Source: Chondrus crispus (taxonomy: Eukaryota > Rhodophyta > Florideophyceae > Gigartinales > Gigartinaceae). Taken from it: a stretch of 64,000 nt of DNA. This document shows positions 10,590-21,793 of this stretch, piece after piece. Under the pieces are notes generated by a model. The model had not been told where the DNA came from, searched no databases, and was given only the letters and a program-made list of their open reading frames with translations. Position 1 is the first letter of the stretch. The number at the start of each line of letters is the position of its first letter. Location: positions 124,001 through 188,000 of the forward strand of contig NW_005178965.1 of the NCBI RefSeq assembly GCF_000350225.1. Reading direction: 5' to 3'. The position numbers and the translations under genes are program-made.

Positions 10590-11280
10590 GTTGGCAGAAG
10601 TCATCCACGCGTTGCTTCTCGGCTATCTCCTCTATCGTAAGAGGGGCCGGAAGGTCGTCCAGCGGTAGGGCGACCGGAGATTCAGGCGCACCAGCCTCGG
10701 GATCTTCGGCGCGCTGGATGTCGGCGGCGTCTAACTCGTCGTTCTCCTCCCAAAACGAATTGGGTCCTTGGAGAGCAGGGGCTTCGTCGTCGCCTCGCGG
10801 TTCGTCGTGCGTCCGTACGCGCGGCCTTGTTCGGGATTCGGCTTGGTTCCGTGTCGTTACGAAGACATGGAAGGCCTGATGATCACAGCTCACGGTACAA
10901 GCGTGGTCCGCGAGCTCGTTCGATACGTATCGAACGGTCGTACCCCCGTCGAAAGTAGGAATGTGGTCATCCACCTCGACGGTGGGGCGAGGATCATCGG
11001 CGAACTTCGGTGACACGAGGCGTGACAGGGCATCGGGCACCTGATGCACGCGCCCGGGGCGGTACTGAATGGTGAAATCGTATTCAGCCAGACGTAGCCG
11101 CCACCGGATGAGTCTTCCGGAACTCTCGGTGAGGGACATGAGCCACCTCAGGGCGTCGTGATCCGTTCGGACGGTGAACGTCGTTCCTTCCACGTACGGC
11201 CGTAGTGTGCGGACGGCCCACACTACGGCGAGGCACTCGCGCTCCGTAGCGCTGTAGTTGCGCTCACTATTGGACAGTTA
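10590..11280 (-). pseudogene. RNase H and spacer region of element 1 pol
   Basis: The frame contains FTVRTDHDALRWL and RWRLRLAEYDFTIQYRPG ending in DALSRL, the classical C-terminal half of the gypsy RNase H, which removes the RNA strand during reverse transcription. A long acidic linker follows (EEIAEKQRVDDFCQ) leading to the integrase. It is out of frame with the preceding reverse transcriptase, with a stop near 11281, and with the integrase after about 10600. Element 3 shows the same linker in one frame. Confidence 0.8.
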
Positions 11281-12266
11281 TTACGACCAATACCCCACGG
11301 GTCGACAGTCGTTCGGCTCTTCGTGCTCCTGAAGTAAGGTGCAGCCGAGCTGATAGGCACTCGCGTCGGTGTCTATCATGTATGGTCGACCATGCCGGGG
11401 CAACGCGAGGATCGGCGGAGCGATCATGCACTTATTAAGGTTCTCGAACGCCTGAAGTTGCGCCTCCGTGGGGTTGTAGAAGTCAGGATCCGAATCCTTG
11501 CGCGTCAAGTCGGTCAGAGGACGCGATATCTTCGCGAACCCCTTATCAAATCGGCGGTATACGTTACAAGCCCCGAGGAAAGAGCGCACCTGCGTCAGCG
11601 TCCTCGGGAACTTGAACGTCTTGAAGGCGTCGGCTGCCGTATCAGCCACGCTCAACTTACATGGGATATAACGTGCCCCATGTAGTGCATCTTCGGTCGG
11701 AAGAAGCTGCAATTCTTGAGCTTGAGGGAGATACCGGCACTCCGCAACAAGCCCAAGAAGGTATCGAGATGCCTTGCGTGTTCCGCGTCCGTACGCGAGA
11801 ACACGATAACTTCATCGAGATAGACGAGACATATTTGCCAGCGGACTCCAGAGAGTATGATGCCGAGAGCACGTTGGCAGGTGGCCGGTGCCCCTTTTAT
11901 TCCAAACGGCATGCGCAAATGGCGGTACGTACCCATTTGTGTCGTGAAGGTAGTCTTATCCCGGTCCTCCGGAGCGACCGGGATCTGCCAATAACTGGAA
12001 TTGCAGTCCAACGTCGTAAAGACGGCTGCGTCTCCTAACGAGTCGATGCAGTCGTCCATACCGGGCAGCGGATACGAATCCGCTGCAGTCTTCGTGTTGA
12101 GGCGCCGGTAGTCCACGCAGAACCGAAGAGAGCCGTCTTTCTTCGGTACGAGCACCACCGGGGACGCCCACTCGGTGCTAGCGGGTTCGATAACCGCTGC
12201 GTTCAACATCTTGTTGACCTCCTTCGCGACCATTTCGCGCATGGCCGGGCCCTTCCGATAGGGCAT
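11281..12266 (-). pseudogene. Reverse transcriptase of element 1, YLDE substitution
   Basis: The frame 12266-11652 has EPASTEWASPVVLVPKKDG, FCVDYRRLN, FTTLDCNSSYWQIP and LRMPFGIKGAPATCQRAL. The catalytic box reads CLVYLDEVIVFS instead of YLDD, and the second Asp of the box normally binds metal. A frameshift near 11660 passes into 11712-11281, which holds FLGACNVYRRF, PPILALPRHG and IDTDASAYQLG, the connection and the start of RNase H. The residue change and the shift should each abolish activity. The upstream N terminus (12267-12400) continues in another frame. Confidence 0.88.
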
Positions 12267-12309
12267 AGAGCGAATCGGTTTCGTTCCCGGTTCGAGGAGA
12301 ATGCGGTGC

Positions 12310-13440
12310 TCCGTGGCTTGGATCGTTCCGAGCGCACCGCTCCACAGACTCTAGTGCTTACGGAGCATCTCTAGCACGGGGACACGGAGCGATTGTCATC
12401 GTCGATGTATAACAAGTCAATCTCTTTTTCCCAATCCATCGGTGGATTGTCGGGATGCTTCTGCCGAGGGGTACAGTACCCTCCGCCGTCGGTTGGCATA
12501 TAGGTGACTGTTCATCCGGGTCAACCCCTCCATTCCCAGCGGTTGTGTTATCGTCGGAGTTGGATCGGCCAACTCCTGCCTCTCCGAATTGATCGGTCAA
12601 GTCGGCCAGGTGTATCGCGTTCGCGATCCCCTCAGCGACTCGACGTTCGGGCGTGAGGATCGCGAGGGGGTTGCGCTTCGCGTATCCCACGAATGTGTGC
12701 TTCGGAAGCCGCCTCTCCCGTCGCGAGAGTTCGCGACGATGACTTCGAATGTCTGGTTCGGCAGGACTTCCGCGAGGCCATTCGTCAGCCTCACTCCATG
12801 TCCGTGTTGGAGTGAGGGCTTGGGCTCCAGGAACACGAGGCCCCTCCCGGCGGTTGTCACACGCACACGGGCTTGCAAAATCGTGAGGATGGTAACCCAG
12901 CGGGCGATTCGGATCGCCTGCTGGGCCTCCCGTACCTCCGGCCGACTCGTTTGGCGACTGTGTCGCCTGGTAGGGGGAGTCGGTTCCCCCTTTCTATCGA
13001 CGATGGCTACCGAGCCACCGTGACGAAGTTCGAGCTTCTGTCCGTCGATTTCGATGCTGCGTACGTGAGCATCGATGAACGGGGTCCCAAGTAGAACGGG
13101 AACACCGAGTTGTTCGGCCACTACGAAAGGTATGCGGAACGTCTTGTTCGGCAACCGGACCGCGAGGCGGACGACCGCCATAAGTCGAAGCGGGTTACTG
13201 TTCGCGCCAGCCAGTCGTGGTAATGGCCCGTCCGGTATTACGTAGCGGATCTAGTCGGGGGGTAGGTCGGCATTCCTCACCAAGTTGTAGCCCGAGCACG
13301 TGTCGACGGTGATCGTGTGGGACTTAAACGCGTTGCGTCCGGTGGCCACGGAGCCCAGGACGTTGTATATTTTTGACGTCATGAGGCATACGAGGCCATC
13401 GACCACCTTGGGCACGACCTTATCGGTGAGGTCGTTCCGC
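12310..13440 (-). pseudogene. Aspartic protease and linker of element 1
   Basis: Reading the minus strand near 13320-13260, the active-site loop is VDTCSGYNLV, then a TAG stop where element 3 has a Trp codon, then RLAGANSNPL and, in the frame 13181-12597, FVVAEQLGVPVLLGTPFIDAHVRSIEIDG. This is the retropepsin layout: D-T-x-S-G, flap region, then the hydrophobic-Gly motif. The usual Gly after D-T is Cys here and in element 3. Downstream lies a linker (ARVRVTTAGRGL, EPKPSLQHGHGVRLTNG). The protease would process Gag-Pol. This copy is inactivated by the stop and by frameshifts. Confidence 0.7.
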
Positions 13441-13843
13441 CGGGACCTTCGACTTCGTCGTTAACCCCTCTTGCGTTTCCTTCGGCACGAGTCGGGGGAC
13501 GTTTGCGTCTCGGTGACGCCCGTACCGGTGCTGGAGTCCGTACGAGGCGGACATTTTGCTGGCGACCTCGGGCTGACGGGGGTCAGGAGGTCGACCGACT
13601 CGTGTCGGTCGTTGTTACCCCCGTCTCGCTCGTTGCGCGTCACTAGGACGTCTGGTGTCCCGGTGATGCCTTCTTCCAACATCGGGTCTACGTGAGCCTC
13701 GGTGTTGGGTTTCTCCTGCAATGTCGACATTGCTGGAGTCCCCGTGTCCGACTCCGATAGCGGGGGATGTATTATCGGACAATACCCCCCCGTGTCCTTG
13801 GCGAGCACGCGGGGACCAGTCTAGTTCGTGGGGAAAAGACGGC

Positions 13844-16290
13844 TCACGCGACCGCGTGTACGTAACCGTCTTTACCCTTTTTCGAACTACCGGTGCTATA
13901 GGAGCTACCCTCCGGGCTATCAGTGGCCAGGTCTCCTTCGGGTCCTTGGCCGTGTGGGTCCGGACGATCCCCCAACTGCGTCCGCACGTCATCGGCGAAG
14001 TACTCGGGTACTTCCTGACCTTGTCCTGCGACGTCCGGACGTCGCAGGATCTGAGGGACGGGGAGTACCGGTTCTCCTTCTTGTCCCTCTGGAGGGACAA
14101 GAAGTAGAGGACCCTCTACCCAATCTTGCAGGTACATGATCGCGTTCTGTACCTGTTGGGGTAACCGAGAACGGTCTCGGTCCGTTCTTCCTCCTTGGCG
14201 GGGGTACCTTGTCTCGGCCTGGCTGTAGTCGGGTCGATCCCGACGATCGAGTTCCGTACGACGATACCCGCCTCCACGGGGGGCTAAGCGAGCGCCGGCA
14301 CTCGACCGATTCGGGTAACCTTGACGCGGGGGACGACCCTCGCCGACCGCCTGCCGGAGGAGGTTGCGCGCTCCGGGGCGCGTCTCCATCTGGTAGCGGT
14401 AGTTCCTGTACGCCGTGAACATCCGTTGTTCCGGCGACAGGAACGGGCACGCGTACATGGCGTGTCCGTACGTACGGCATAGCCAGCACACATACGCGCT
14501 GCAGTCCGTTGAGGTGAAGGTCGCCGCGTGACGCGGCTTCTCATCGGTGAGGAGGGGCACGCGAGGGGCTTCACCTCCGGTATCTCGGTTTGAGATGTCG
14601 AGCTTGGGGACCCCGGGGTCCGCACCCCTGGCCGCTCTTGGAGTGGCCGCGAATGCGGTCTCATAGCTCGACGTCGTTCCGGTCGACATTGGTGAAGGGG
14701 GTCGACCCCCTACTGGCCCTGCTCCTTGCGTAATGAGGACAAGGTCGGCCTGCCACTCATCCTCCCCGACATGGAGGGTAGAGGCGGGCGAACTTGTTGC
14801 GGCAGACTTCGTAGTCCTGCCAGCCCCCCCGCCGGTTTCGAATCCGGCAGAGTTAAACCACGTCGAGTGCGGTACGTAGTTGTTTCCGCCGTCGCGATAC
14901 GGCGGATGGTCGAAAGATCGGTCTTCTGGCGGCTCGGCAACCGCTGCACTGTCTCGGAGACTGCGGCACGGGTCGCAGGTGCCAGCCCCCGCACGAAGTA
15001 TTGCGCGAGGGGCTGTTCGGAGAACACAGTCGTGCATCGGAACGCGGCCGTTTCGAGCCGGTCCGCGAACGTGTTCTCCGTCTCGTGAGATTGCTGTCGC
15101 ACCATAGCGACAGCGTCGTACGCCTCACCTAACACGTCATCGGTTAGGTAGCTTTTCAAGAATTGAATCACGAGCCCCGGCCAACTCACGTCGTCGTGTA
15201 GTTGGCCGGCGCGGAGGTCACGCATCGTATAACTCGTATGCAGGCGCTCCGTGTCGCGCTCTAAGAAGTGCGCGAGGACTCTCACCGCAACACCTTCGGT
15301 CAGGTGTGGCGAGTTGAAGGTTATCGGAATATCCTTCAAGAACGGTAGGAGCTGGATTGGGTCCGTACCGTCAAAGCTCCTCATCGTGGGACGGATCCCA
15401 CGCCAGCATTGGACCTACTTCGCGATCCGTCCCGCGTCGCCCGAGGTAACGAGGCTCGAGGTGTTATCCAAGCGGTACATACGATAGTTAGCGACGGCGC
15501 TGAACTCTTGAATGATCGTATCCACTGGCTCGAGCCCTGGTCCAGCAGGATCCAGCGTTCCAAAGGGGGTGACGGGTAGCGTACGAACGTCTACCGGACC
15601 GGGATGCTCGGCGTAGTTTGCCGGCGGGTAGCCGCCCCAGCGGGGATTGACGGAGAACATCGGTTCTCCAGATCCGCGGGCGGCTCCTCCACGGTCAGGG
15701 CCGTCAAGATACGGCACCCGTCCGGTCTGCCACCTGCTTTCGGGGGCAGGGGGCAGAGCTTGGGTTTCGGACGCTACGTTGGCGTCCGTCGGAGGTTGTC
15801 TCTCCTCTGCGCCGCGACTGGGGTAGACCCCAGTCGGGCGCCATCCTTGTGGAGCGGCTGCGCCCGGAGGTACGGCACCGCCGGGCCCTCTCTAGGGGGC
15901 ACCGGGTAGCCTTTCGGCCATGGTACGTTCCATGTCACGGGCACGCCGACGTGTGGCGTTGAGATCGGCGGAGAGGTACGCGAACGCACCCAACTGTTCC
16001 GCGGATGGGGAGGTTCGATCCTCAGGTCGCCTCGCAGGGGTCGACCTCTCTGGGCGACCTTGCCCGGACTGTCCGGGCGATGCGAGACGGGAATGTTCGA
16101 CGAGCACTAACCGCGAGTGTAGCTCGTCGATTAGCGCTGGGAGATTCTCGAGGGACTGCATTACTCTATCGAACCTCTCTTCACGTACGGAGCGGAGTTC
16201 GGCCATACATCGAGTGTATACGGCATCCGATATATCGACACGGAGGGAAGTGCGTACTTCCTCGATGTATTCGGCTATGCGATCGAACAT
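13844..16290 (-). pseudogene. gag of element 1 with CCHC knuckle
   Basis: The 5' part (16290-15892, ATG at 16290) encodes a charged helical segment. 15717-15415 and 15384-14710 follow, containing the capsid-like region (FKSYLTDDVLGEAYDAVA, FADRLETAAF, LAQYFVRGLAPATRAAV). The frame then shifts near 14825, where a run of C is one base shorter than in element 3, into 15037-13844, which holds the zinc knuckle CWLCRTYGHAMYAC (C-x2-C-x4-H-x4-C) and an Arg/Gly-rich RNA-binding tail. Gag packages the element RNA. At least three frames are needed here, whereas element 3 has the last two-thirds in one frame. Confidence 0.82.
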
Positions 16291-16467
16291 CGCCGCCGCC
16301 CGTTCTTCCGGAGGACCCGGGCGACGGTTTGCGGTCTCGAGGACCAGCGTCGCCGTCGCCCGACGGGGCGGATCGAGACTGCATAGCGGTCGGACTCGGA
16401 TCCGCCGCCTCGGAGCGGATCGAGGGCTCGTAGTCTTGGCTCATCTCAACACATTCGGACGCGGAGG

Positions 16468-16907
16468 TGTAGTGCACTGTACTCGGTACCGGGACAGCTG
16501 TCCTAATCTCGCCAAAATCGCGTTCGCCTCCACCACGTGTACCACGGGTACACTTGGGCCCCTGTCTCTCGTCCGGGCCGTACCGGTGGACACGTGTGAT
16601 CCCTCTGCCACCTGTCGGGCCTATAAAGGCTTTTGCTTGGTCTCCTTGGAGCTACAGCCGTTATATTCTAGTTATTCTAATTTACAGTATAATTTAGCTC
16701 CGCCATTACGGCGACGGGGACTATATAGTCAACTCGATAATCAAAGTGAAGAGGCACGAAGCCTCGGGTCTTTTACCTTGGTTTCTGGATTCTAGGTTGT
16801 AGCCTCGACTCGGTACTGGCTCGCCCATACCGACCGAGCCATCTACACCCCTAGAATCCCAACTGCCTTCCCCGCGCGCGTCGACCCAACCGCCCGAGCG
16901 CTTTGTT
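16468..16907 (+). repeat. Truncated family X LTR beside element 1 gag
   Basis: Starts TGTAGTGCACTG and is homologous, in inverted orientation, to the solo LTR at 39215-43355: both share GACTATATAGTC, AGGCACGAAGCCT and CCAGAAAC landmarks. A TATA-like CTATAAAGGC at 16621-16630 follows CACGTG-rich sequence, so its sense is probably plus, opposite to gag. It is cut off at 16908 by a family B LTR. It stands where element 1 should have its own family A 5' LTR, so the 5' end of element 1 was lost or replaced. Confidence 0.6.
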
Positions 16908-17958
16908 TGTAGTGCAATGCGCCTGTCAGGGAGAGACCGCGGTCCGATGGTCCACCAAAAACAACAACAGCAACAAAAAGAAGAACTGCCGACAGCACAG
17001 CGCTACGGAGTGTCCGACTCTCCCTTCTCTGTTTAAACGAGCTTGGGGCTGGTGGTAGCTCAGATCCCTGATAGGAGGGGGGCACAGAGAAACAGCCCGG
17101 CCCGGGATCGATGTGGTAGAGACTTGCGAAGAAAACTGCTCGACGAGTGTGGGGTGGGGCGCGTACTTAGGTACCTCGGTTCCACTGGGTTGTAAGGCCA
17201 ATGCTCGTTGAGCTTCTTCGACACCTTGTAACGCGACAAGACCTTCGACGGGGGCGTCGCAACGCAGCCCAACGGGATGAAATGAAAGTAGCAGCGCTAC
17301 ACCAACTGTGCCGCCTGATGGCTCGAAACACCTACACCGGTTCGGTCGCAACCGAGGCCGATGGCACCAACACTGGCTCGTAACACGATAAAGCCCTTCG
17401 AGGAAGACGTTGTTGCAACAGTCTCCGTCGGAAAATGGGTCACAGTAGCAGCGCTACGTCAACTGTGTCGCCCGATGGCAAAAACACCTACACCGGTTCG
17501 GTCGCAACCGAGGCCGATGGCACCAACACAAGATAAGGGAAAATAGGTAGAATGAGAGATAGAAAATGATCGGGAAATAAAGGAAAAGGAAAGGGAACCC
17601 CCGAGCGCAAAGGATAAAGTAATCTGTAGTAAAAGGGAATGTCTTGTAAAAGACGGACTTCGACCAAGGCGATATCGGACTCTGGCAACTCGGGTTACCT
17701 TTACTGACTTGGTGGTCAGCGGGCTAAGGTATATATCGCCCAGCCGGAGCCACTACAGTAGCTCGCGGCGCTAAATCCTAGATCTAATCTAATGTCAGCA
17801 AAATTAATACTGACTAATTAACTAAATAAAATTAATAATTAAAATAAAAACTGTGCAAATATTCACACGAGTGTCCCCCAGTCCCGGACTAAAGTATTCA
17901 CATTCCAACTTAGTTTCTTTTCCCTTCACCCCCTTTTGCAACCCCTTATTGCACTACA
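16908..17958 (-). repeat. Family B LTR, copy 1
   Basis: A 1051-bp repeat starting TGTAGTGCAAT and ending ATTGCACTACA (11-bp perfect inverted ends, TG...CA). Copies are at 20648-21687 and 48636-49712. A polypurine run (AGAAGGGGGATA on the minus strand) adjoins its right end, so it is a 3' LTR of a minus-strand element. A TATA-like GTATATATC is at 17729-17737. Inside is a two-unit tandem repeat of 153-bp period (17242-17533) carrying the GTAGCAGCGCTAC motif. No target duplication is visible (TTGTT on the left, internal sequence on the right). Confidence 0.8.
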
Positions 17959-20647
17959 TATCCCCCTTCTGAGCGCCATTGCGCAGCGCGCTTCGCTACA
18001 GAATCCCCCAAGTCCTTCATCCTTTTTCGACCGACGATCATAGCCGCAGCAAGGGCAAGACGAACCTCACGTTTCCTCGTATTTCCCAACCCGTCTCTCT
18101 GGATACGTCCCTGGCATTTCTGCAGCGTCAATGCTCCTCTAAACTCCGGACACTGTAACGCGGCTTCCTCCGTTTTCGAAGCGATTTCTCCAGCGCACCG
18201 GTCCACGACAGTTCTTTTCCGAAATATCTCTTCATACCCTTCTGCATCCAGTCCGGGCTTGCACCATCGATCCGGTCAACGCAAGTCTTTCATGGACAAA
18301 TCCCGTCCTCCCTTACATCAACGTTGGGAACGAATTTGTGGTCGTATTTGTAGTGCCGCTCTTCTTAGATCCACGTTGCGAACATCTCAGAACAACAACC
18401 ATAAGTGGATGTTATCGTTCCGATCCGTATATCAAGGTCTGTTCCCTCGCAGTGCATGCCGCTCTGCTTCCTGTGGAGTGCCCATTCGTCTCTGGTATGA
18501 CAACCTTTTTTAAAGCTTTTCGCGACACGCCCTAATCATCCAAATAAGAAAGCACGTTCGTGTGCTTGTTAACCTCGACATCAAATCAGAGAGGCCTATC
18601 GAGCGTGTTTAGCGGGTATGCACACGCATCCCCGGCTATCTCGCTTCGTTGGTACGACATTCGACGTTCCGAATGCGGCTTCTTCACACATGAATTTGAT
18701 GGGCGGCTTACACTTCCTGTGAGGTCGGCGTAGGTCGTCCCAATAAACGACCCACAAGGTCAGAGTGGTACGGCTTCCTTAAAAAAGGAAGGGGCGAAAC
18801 TCCTCCCCTCTCAAACGCACAGGAGCTTATATAGGCTATTTGCCGTTGCCTCCGTCTCCCCTTGGTGATGTGCCATCCTTCGCATCGTCCTTTCCCCTTG
18901 ATCCCCCTTTCCGTTTCTCACCATTCGTAACACGTAGGCAGATCCACTGACGGAAAAGGCGGCCCGGGAAGGGCATGATAACATCTTGACACGATTACGG
19001 ACTTTTGATGAGGCGAATTAAGATTATCCGTGAGAGTCTCCTCTGCTATTTCGGGGAGGATGGCATGTTTCTCGTGACGATCCACGCGTGTAGTCTCCAC
19101 TCTCTGCTCTGAGTTGACCTTTTTATGGCCTGAACGACCGCGATCGGAGTCCTTCTGACTGACTCCGTTTTTCTTTTGACGGATTCTCGAATAGAGATTA
19201 CTGCGATCCTAAGTTACCAGCCTTTGCTTATTACTCCTTCACCATCACTTCCCATTCACTCCTGGACTGCTGAGCGCTACAGGCAAGCAACTCCGGGTCC
19301 ATGCCCAAAATCTCGCGCGGTGCTCCTCTAAATGATGCATCCTGCGTTTCACCCCTTGACGTCTCATATGTCCTCCCTTCACCTCCTATCTCCCTGAGCG
19401 CGTGCCATGCCTTTTGATTGTGACATAATGTTCCGCGGCGAATTTCATCAAGTTGCCCTACCCTTGTGTGGGGGTAATCCTCAATCGTGAGCAAAATTTT
19501 CCTCCCCTCGCATGATAGTCCTGGAACACGAGTACGTTGAAATGTTTCCAAAGGAAAGCCAGAGGTTTCCCTTAAGTCAAGGATCCTACTAAAGTTAGAA
19601 AAATTACGACAACGTCCCATACAACAAACGTCGCTCATTCTTCTTTGTCCGTGCGACCATGCACCAATAGCCAACCTTGACGCGAGAATCGAGCAACGGT
19701 CTTGTGTTTCAATCCCTTCGTGAATGCGTCGACTTCTCAGCGTTACAGTGTACGAGTTGGAGATACCAACCGCACTGGGTCGCACCGGACGTAGATGCCG
19801 AGGCTCGCGGCACTACTGTGCGGATCGTATAAACTGGCTAACTAGCAGCGCCCCCTCTCTTCCCACTTTCTCTTCGTCCGGAATAGCGTTAGTACCACCG
19901 ACTTTGTCTCCGTCTCGTCCGAGGATTGATCTCCTTGTTCCTCGTTGACACGGTAGTTAGAATATTCCTCGTCGTGGCCTTCTCGCTCTACTCGTCGACA
20001 AATCGATGCGAGAACCTGTCCTCCTTAACTACAACAAAAGCAAAACACAAAAAGAAAACAGGAAAGGTGTGTGCTTGCGAGAGCGACGTTGTCCGAATGA
20101 AGGGGACAGTCGTCGCGGTTGCGGCACGTTGATGCACGCGTTTGACAATTTCGCGCTAACTGCGGAGAAAACGCCTCACCGTTGGCGATGCGTCGCCCTC
20201 ACGATCGTGATAGTAGTATGGTTGGCCGTCCCCGTGTGAGATGGGAGGTGACGCGTGGTTTGGGGAATGTGACGGCTGCTGTGGGCTATTGCGAGGTTCC
20301 CTCCCGGCTGCCTTCGCTTTGGTCACACAAAGAAAATGTCCATCGGCGTCACGACTCATATTGAGTCAATTCGAAACGGCGGTAGTGTTCTTGTTGGTAG
20401 TTGCGTCGTCGAGAACTCTTTGGCTTTGTCGAGAACGCGGGGTTGGGATCAGTAGTGGTGAGCCCGTCGTCATGTTGAGGAACAACCGCGCTGCATCGCA
20501 ACCAGTATTTTCTCTTACAACACCGTCTTCCCTCGGAACTAAAAACACGTATGCACACGTTGCCACGTGTCTCCACACTTTGTCACAACAAAATCCATCT
20601 TCCGATCGCGCGTGTTAACGGCAATATTCCACTGCGAAGTCAATGAG
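17959..20647. other. Decayed internal region of a family B element
   Basis: The first 120 bp (TATCCCCCTTCTGAGCG, later GACCGACGATC and GCAAGG) match the start of the internal region after the next family B LTR at 21688, so this is the beginning of the same kind of antisense module. No long ORF is preserved. The longest frame, 19785-19231 on the minus strand (184 codons), has no motif I recognise. No gag or pol sequence is present. The interval ends directly at the second family B LTR. Confidence 0.5.
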
Positions 20648-21687
20648 TGTAGTGCAATGTGCCTGGAAGGCCGCGAACACAGTCTGACGGTCAAACAAAA
20701 AGAAGAAAAACAGCAACAGCAACAACCACTGCCGATGGCACGCGCTACGGAGCGTTTGAGACTCCCTTTCCCCTTTTGTGGGCTTGCGGCCCACGGTAGC
20801 TCAACTCCGACGGGGGGGTAAGGAAAGATGCCCGGCCCGGGAGGAAAATGGTGGTAGAGACTTGTGAAGACTTGAGTGCTCGACGAGTGCGGGTTAGGCT
20901 TGTCTACGAGGATGTAACCGCGGTTCGCTGGGTTGTAAGGCCAATGCTCGACGAGCGTTTTCAGCACCTTGCGTATAATTCAAGGTCTTCGACGGGGGCT
21001 TGCTCAGCACTACCCGACGGGATCGTAACCGTGTAGCAACGCTACTACCGACGTGTTGCCCGATGGCTAAAAACACCCTCACCAGCGCGATCGCGATCGC
21101 GGTTGGAGGTACCAACTCTGTTATATACAGTAAGACCTTCGACGGAGGCGTCGTTGCAACAGCCTTCCTACGGAACTTTAAACAATAGCAGCGCTACACA
21201 ACGTGTTGCCCGATGGCTAGAACGCCCACACCAGATCGGCCACAACCAATGCCGATGGCACCAACAGATACAAAAGGATAGAGGCAGAAATAGAAATGGA
21301 TAAGGAATAGAGATAGAAATAGGAATGGTAAAGGATAAGGAAAAGGAATGGGACCCCGAGCAATAGAGGATGTCGTTAGCAGCGTAGAAGTGAAGCGCGT
21401 CGCGTGAACGGAAGCGGTCTTCGACGAATGCGAGATCTAACTCCGGCAACTCGGGTTACCTTTACTGACTTCGTGGTCAGCGGGCTAAGGTATATATCGC
21501 CCAGCCGGAGCCACTCCAGTAGCTCGCGGCGTTAGATCCTAGATCTAATCTAATGTCAGCAAAATTAATGCCAACTAAATTAACTAAATAAAATTAAATA
21601 ATTAAAATAAAAACTGTGCAAATATTCACACGTTAGCCCCCCGATCCCGGACTAAAATTGCTTCCAACACAGTGCTATTGCACTACA
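20648..21687 (-). repeat. Family B LTR, copy 2, 3' LTR of gypsy element 2
   Basis: A 1040-bp copy with the same ends (TGTAGTGCAAT...ATTGCACTACA) as copies 1 and 3. TATATAT at 21491 is the likely TATA box. Directly right of it is TATCCCCCTTCTGAGC, the complement of the polypurine tract, so it is the 3' LTR of the minus-strand element whose pol lies at 27077-33103. Its left flank (ATGAG) is not repeated on the right, as expected if the body extends to the right. The 5' LTR partner is missing. Confidence 0.8.
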
Positions 21688-21705
21688 TATCCCCCTTCTG
21701 AGCGT
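21688..21705 (-). other. Polypurine tract of element 2
   Basis: On the minus strand, AGAAGGGGGATA immediately precedes the LTR start TGTAGTGCAAT. The same sequence follows LTR copy 1 at 17959-17975. This is the expected primer site for plus-strand DNA synthesis. Confidence 0.65.
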
Positions 21706-21793
21706 CTTTGCACATCTGCTACACTCCTTGATCTCAAACGCCTTTTTATCCTCTCGACACCTTCCATCTCCATTCCTGACCGACGATCTCCGC

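Noticed and set aside
10022..10879. Plus-strand frame of 285 codons
   Set aside because: It is the complement of the integrase and RNase H linker and has no motif of its own.
15920..16795. Plus-strand frame of 291 codons
   Set aside because: Complement of gag running on into an LTR; no motif.
16903..21692. One complete element bounded by the two family B LTRs
   Set aside because: Flanks do not match (TTGTT and TATCC), and the right LTR is followed by the same internal sequence as the left one, so it is the left end of another element.
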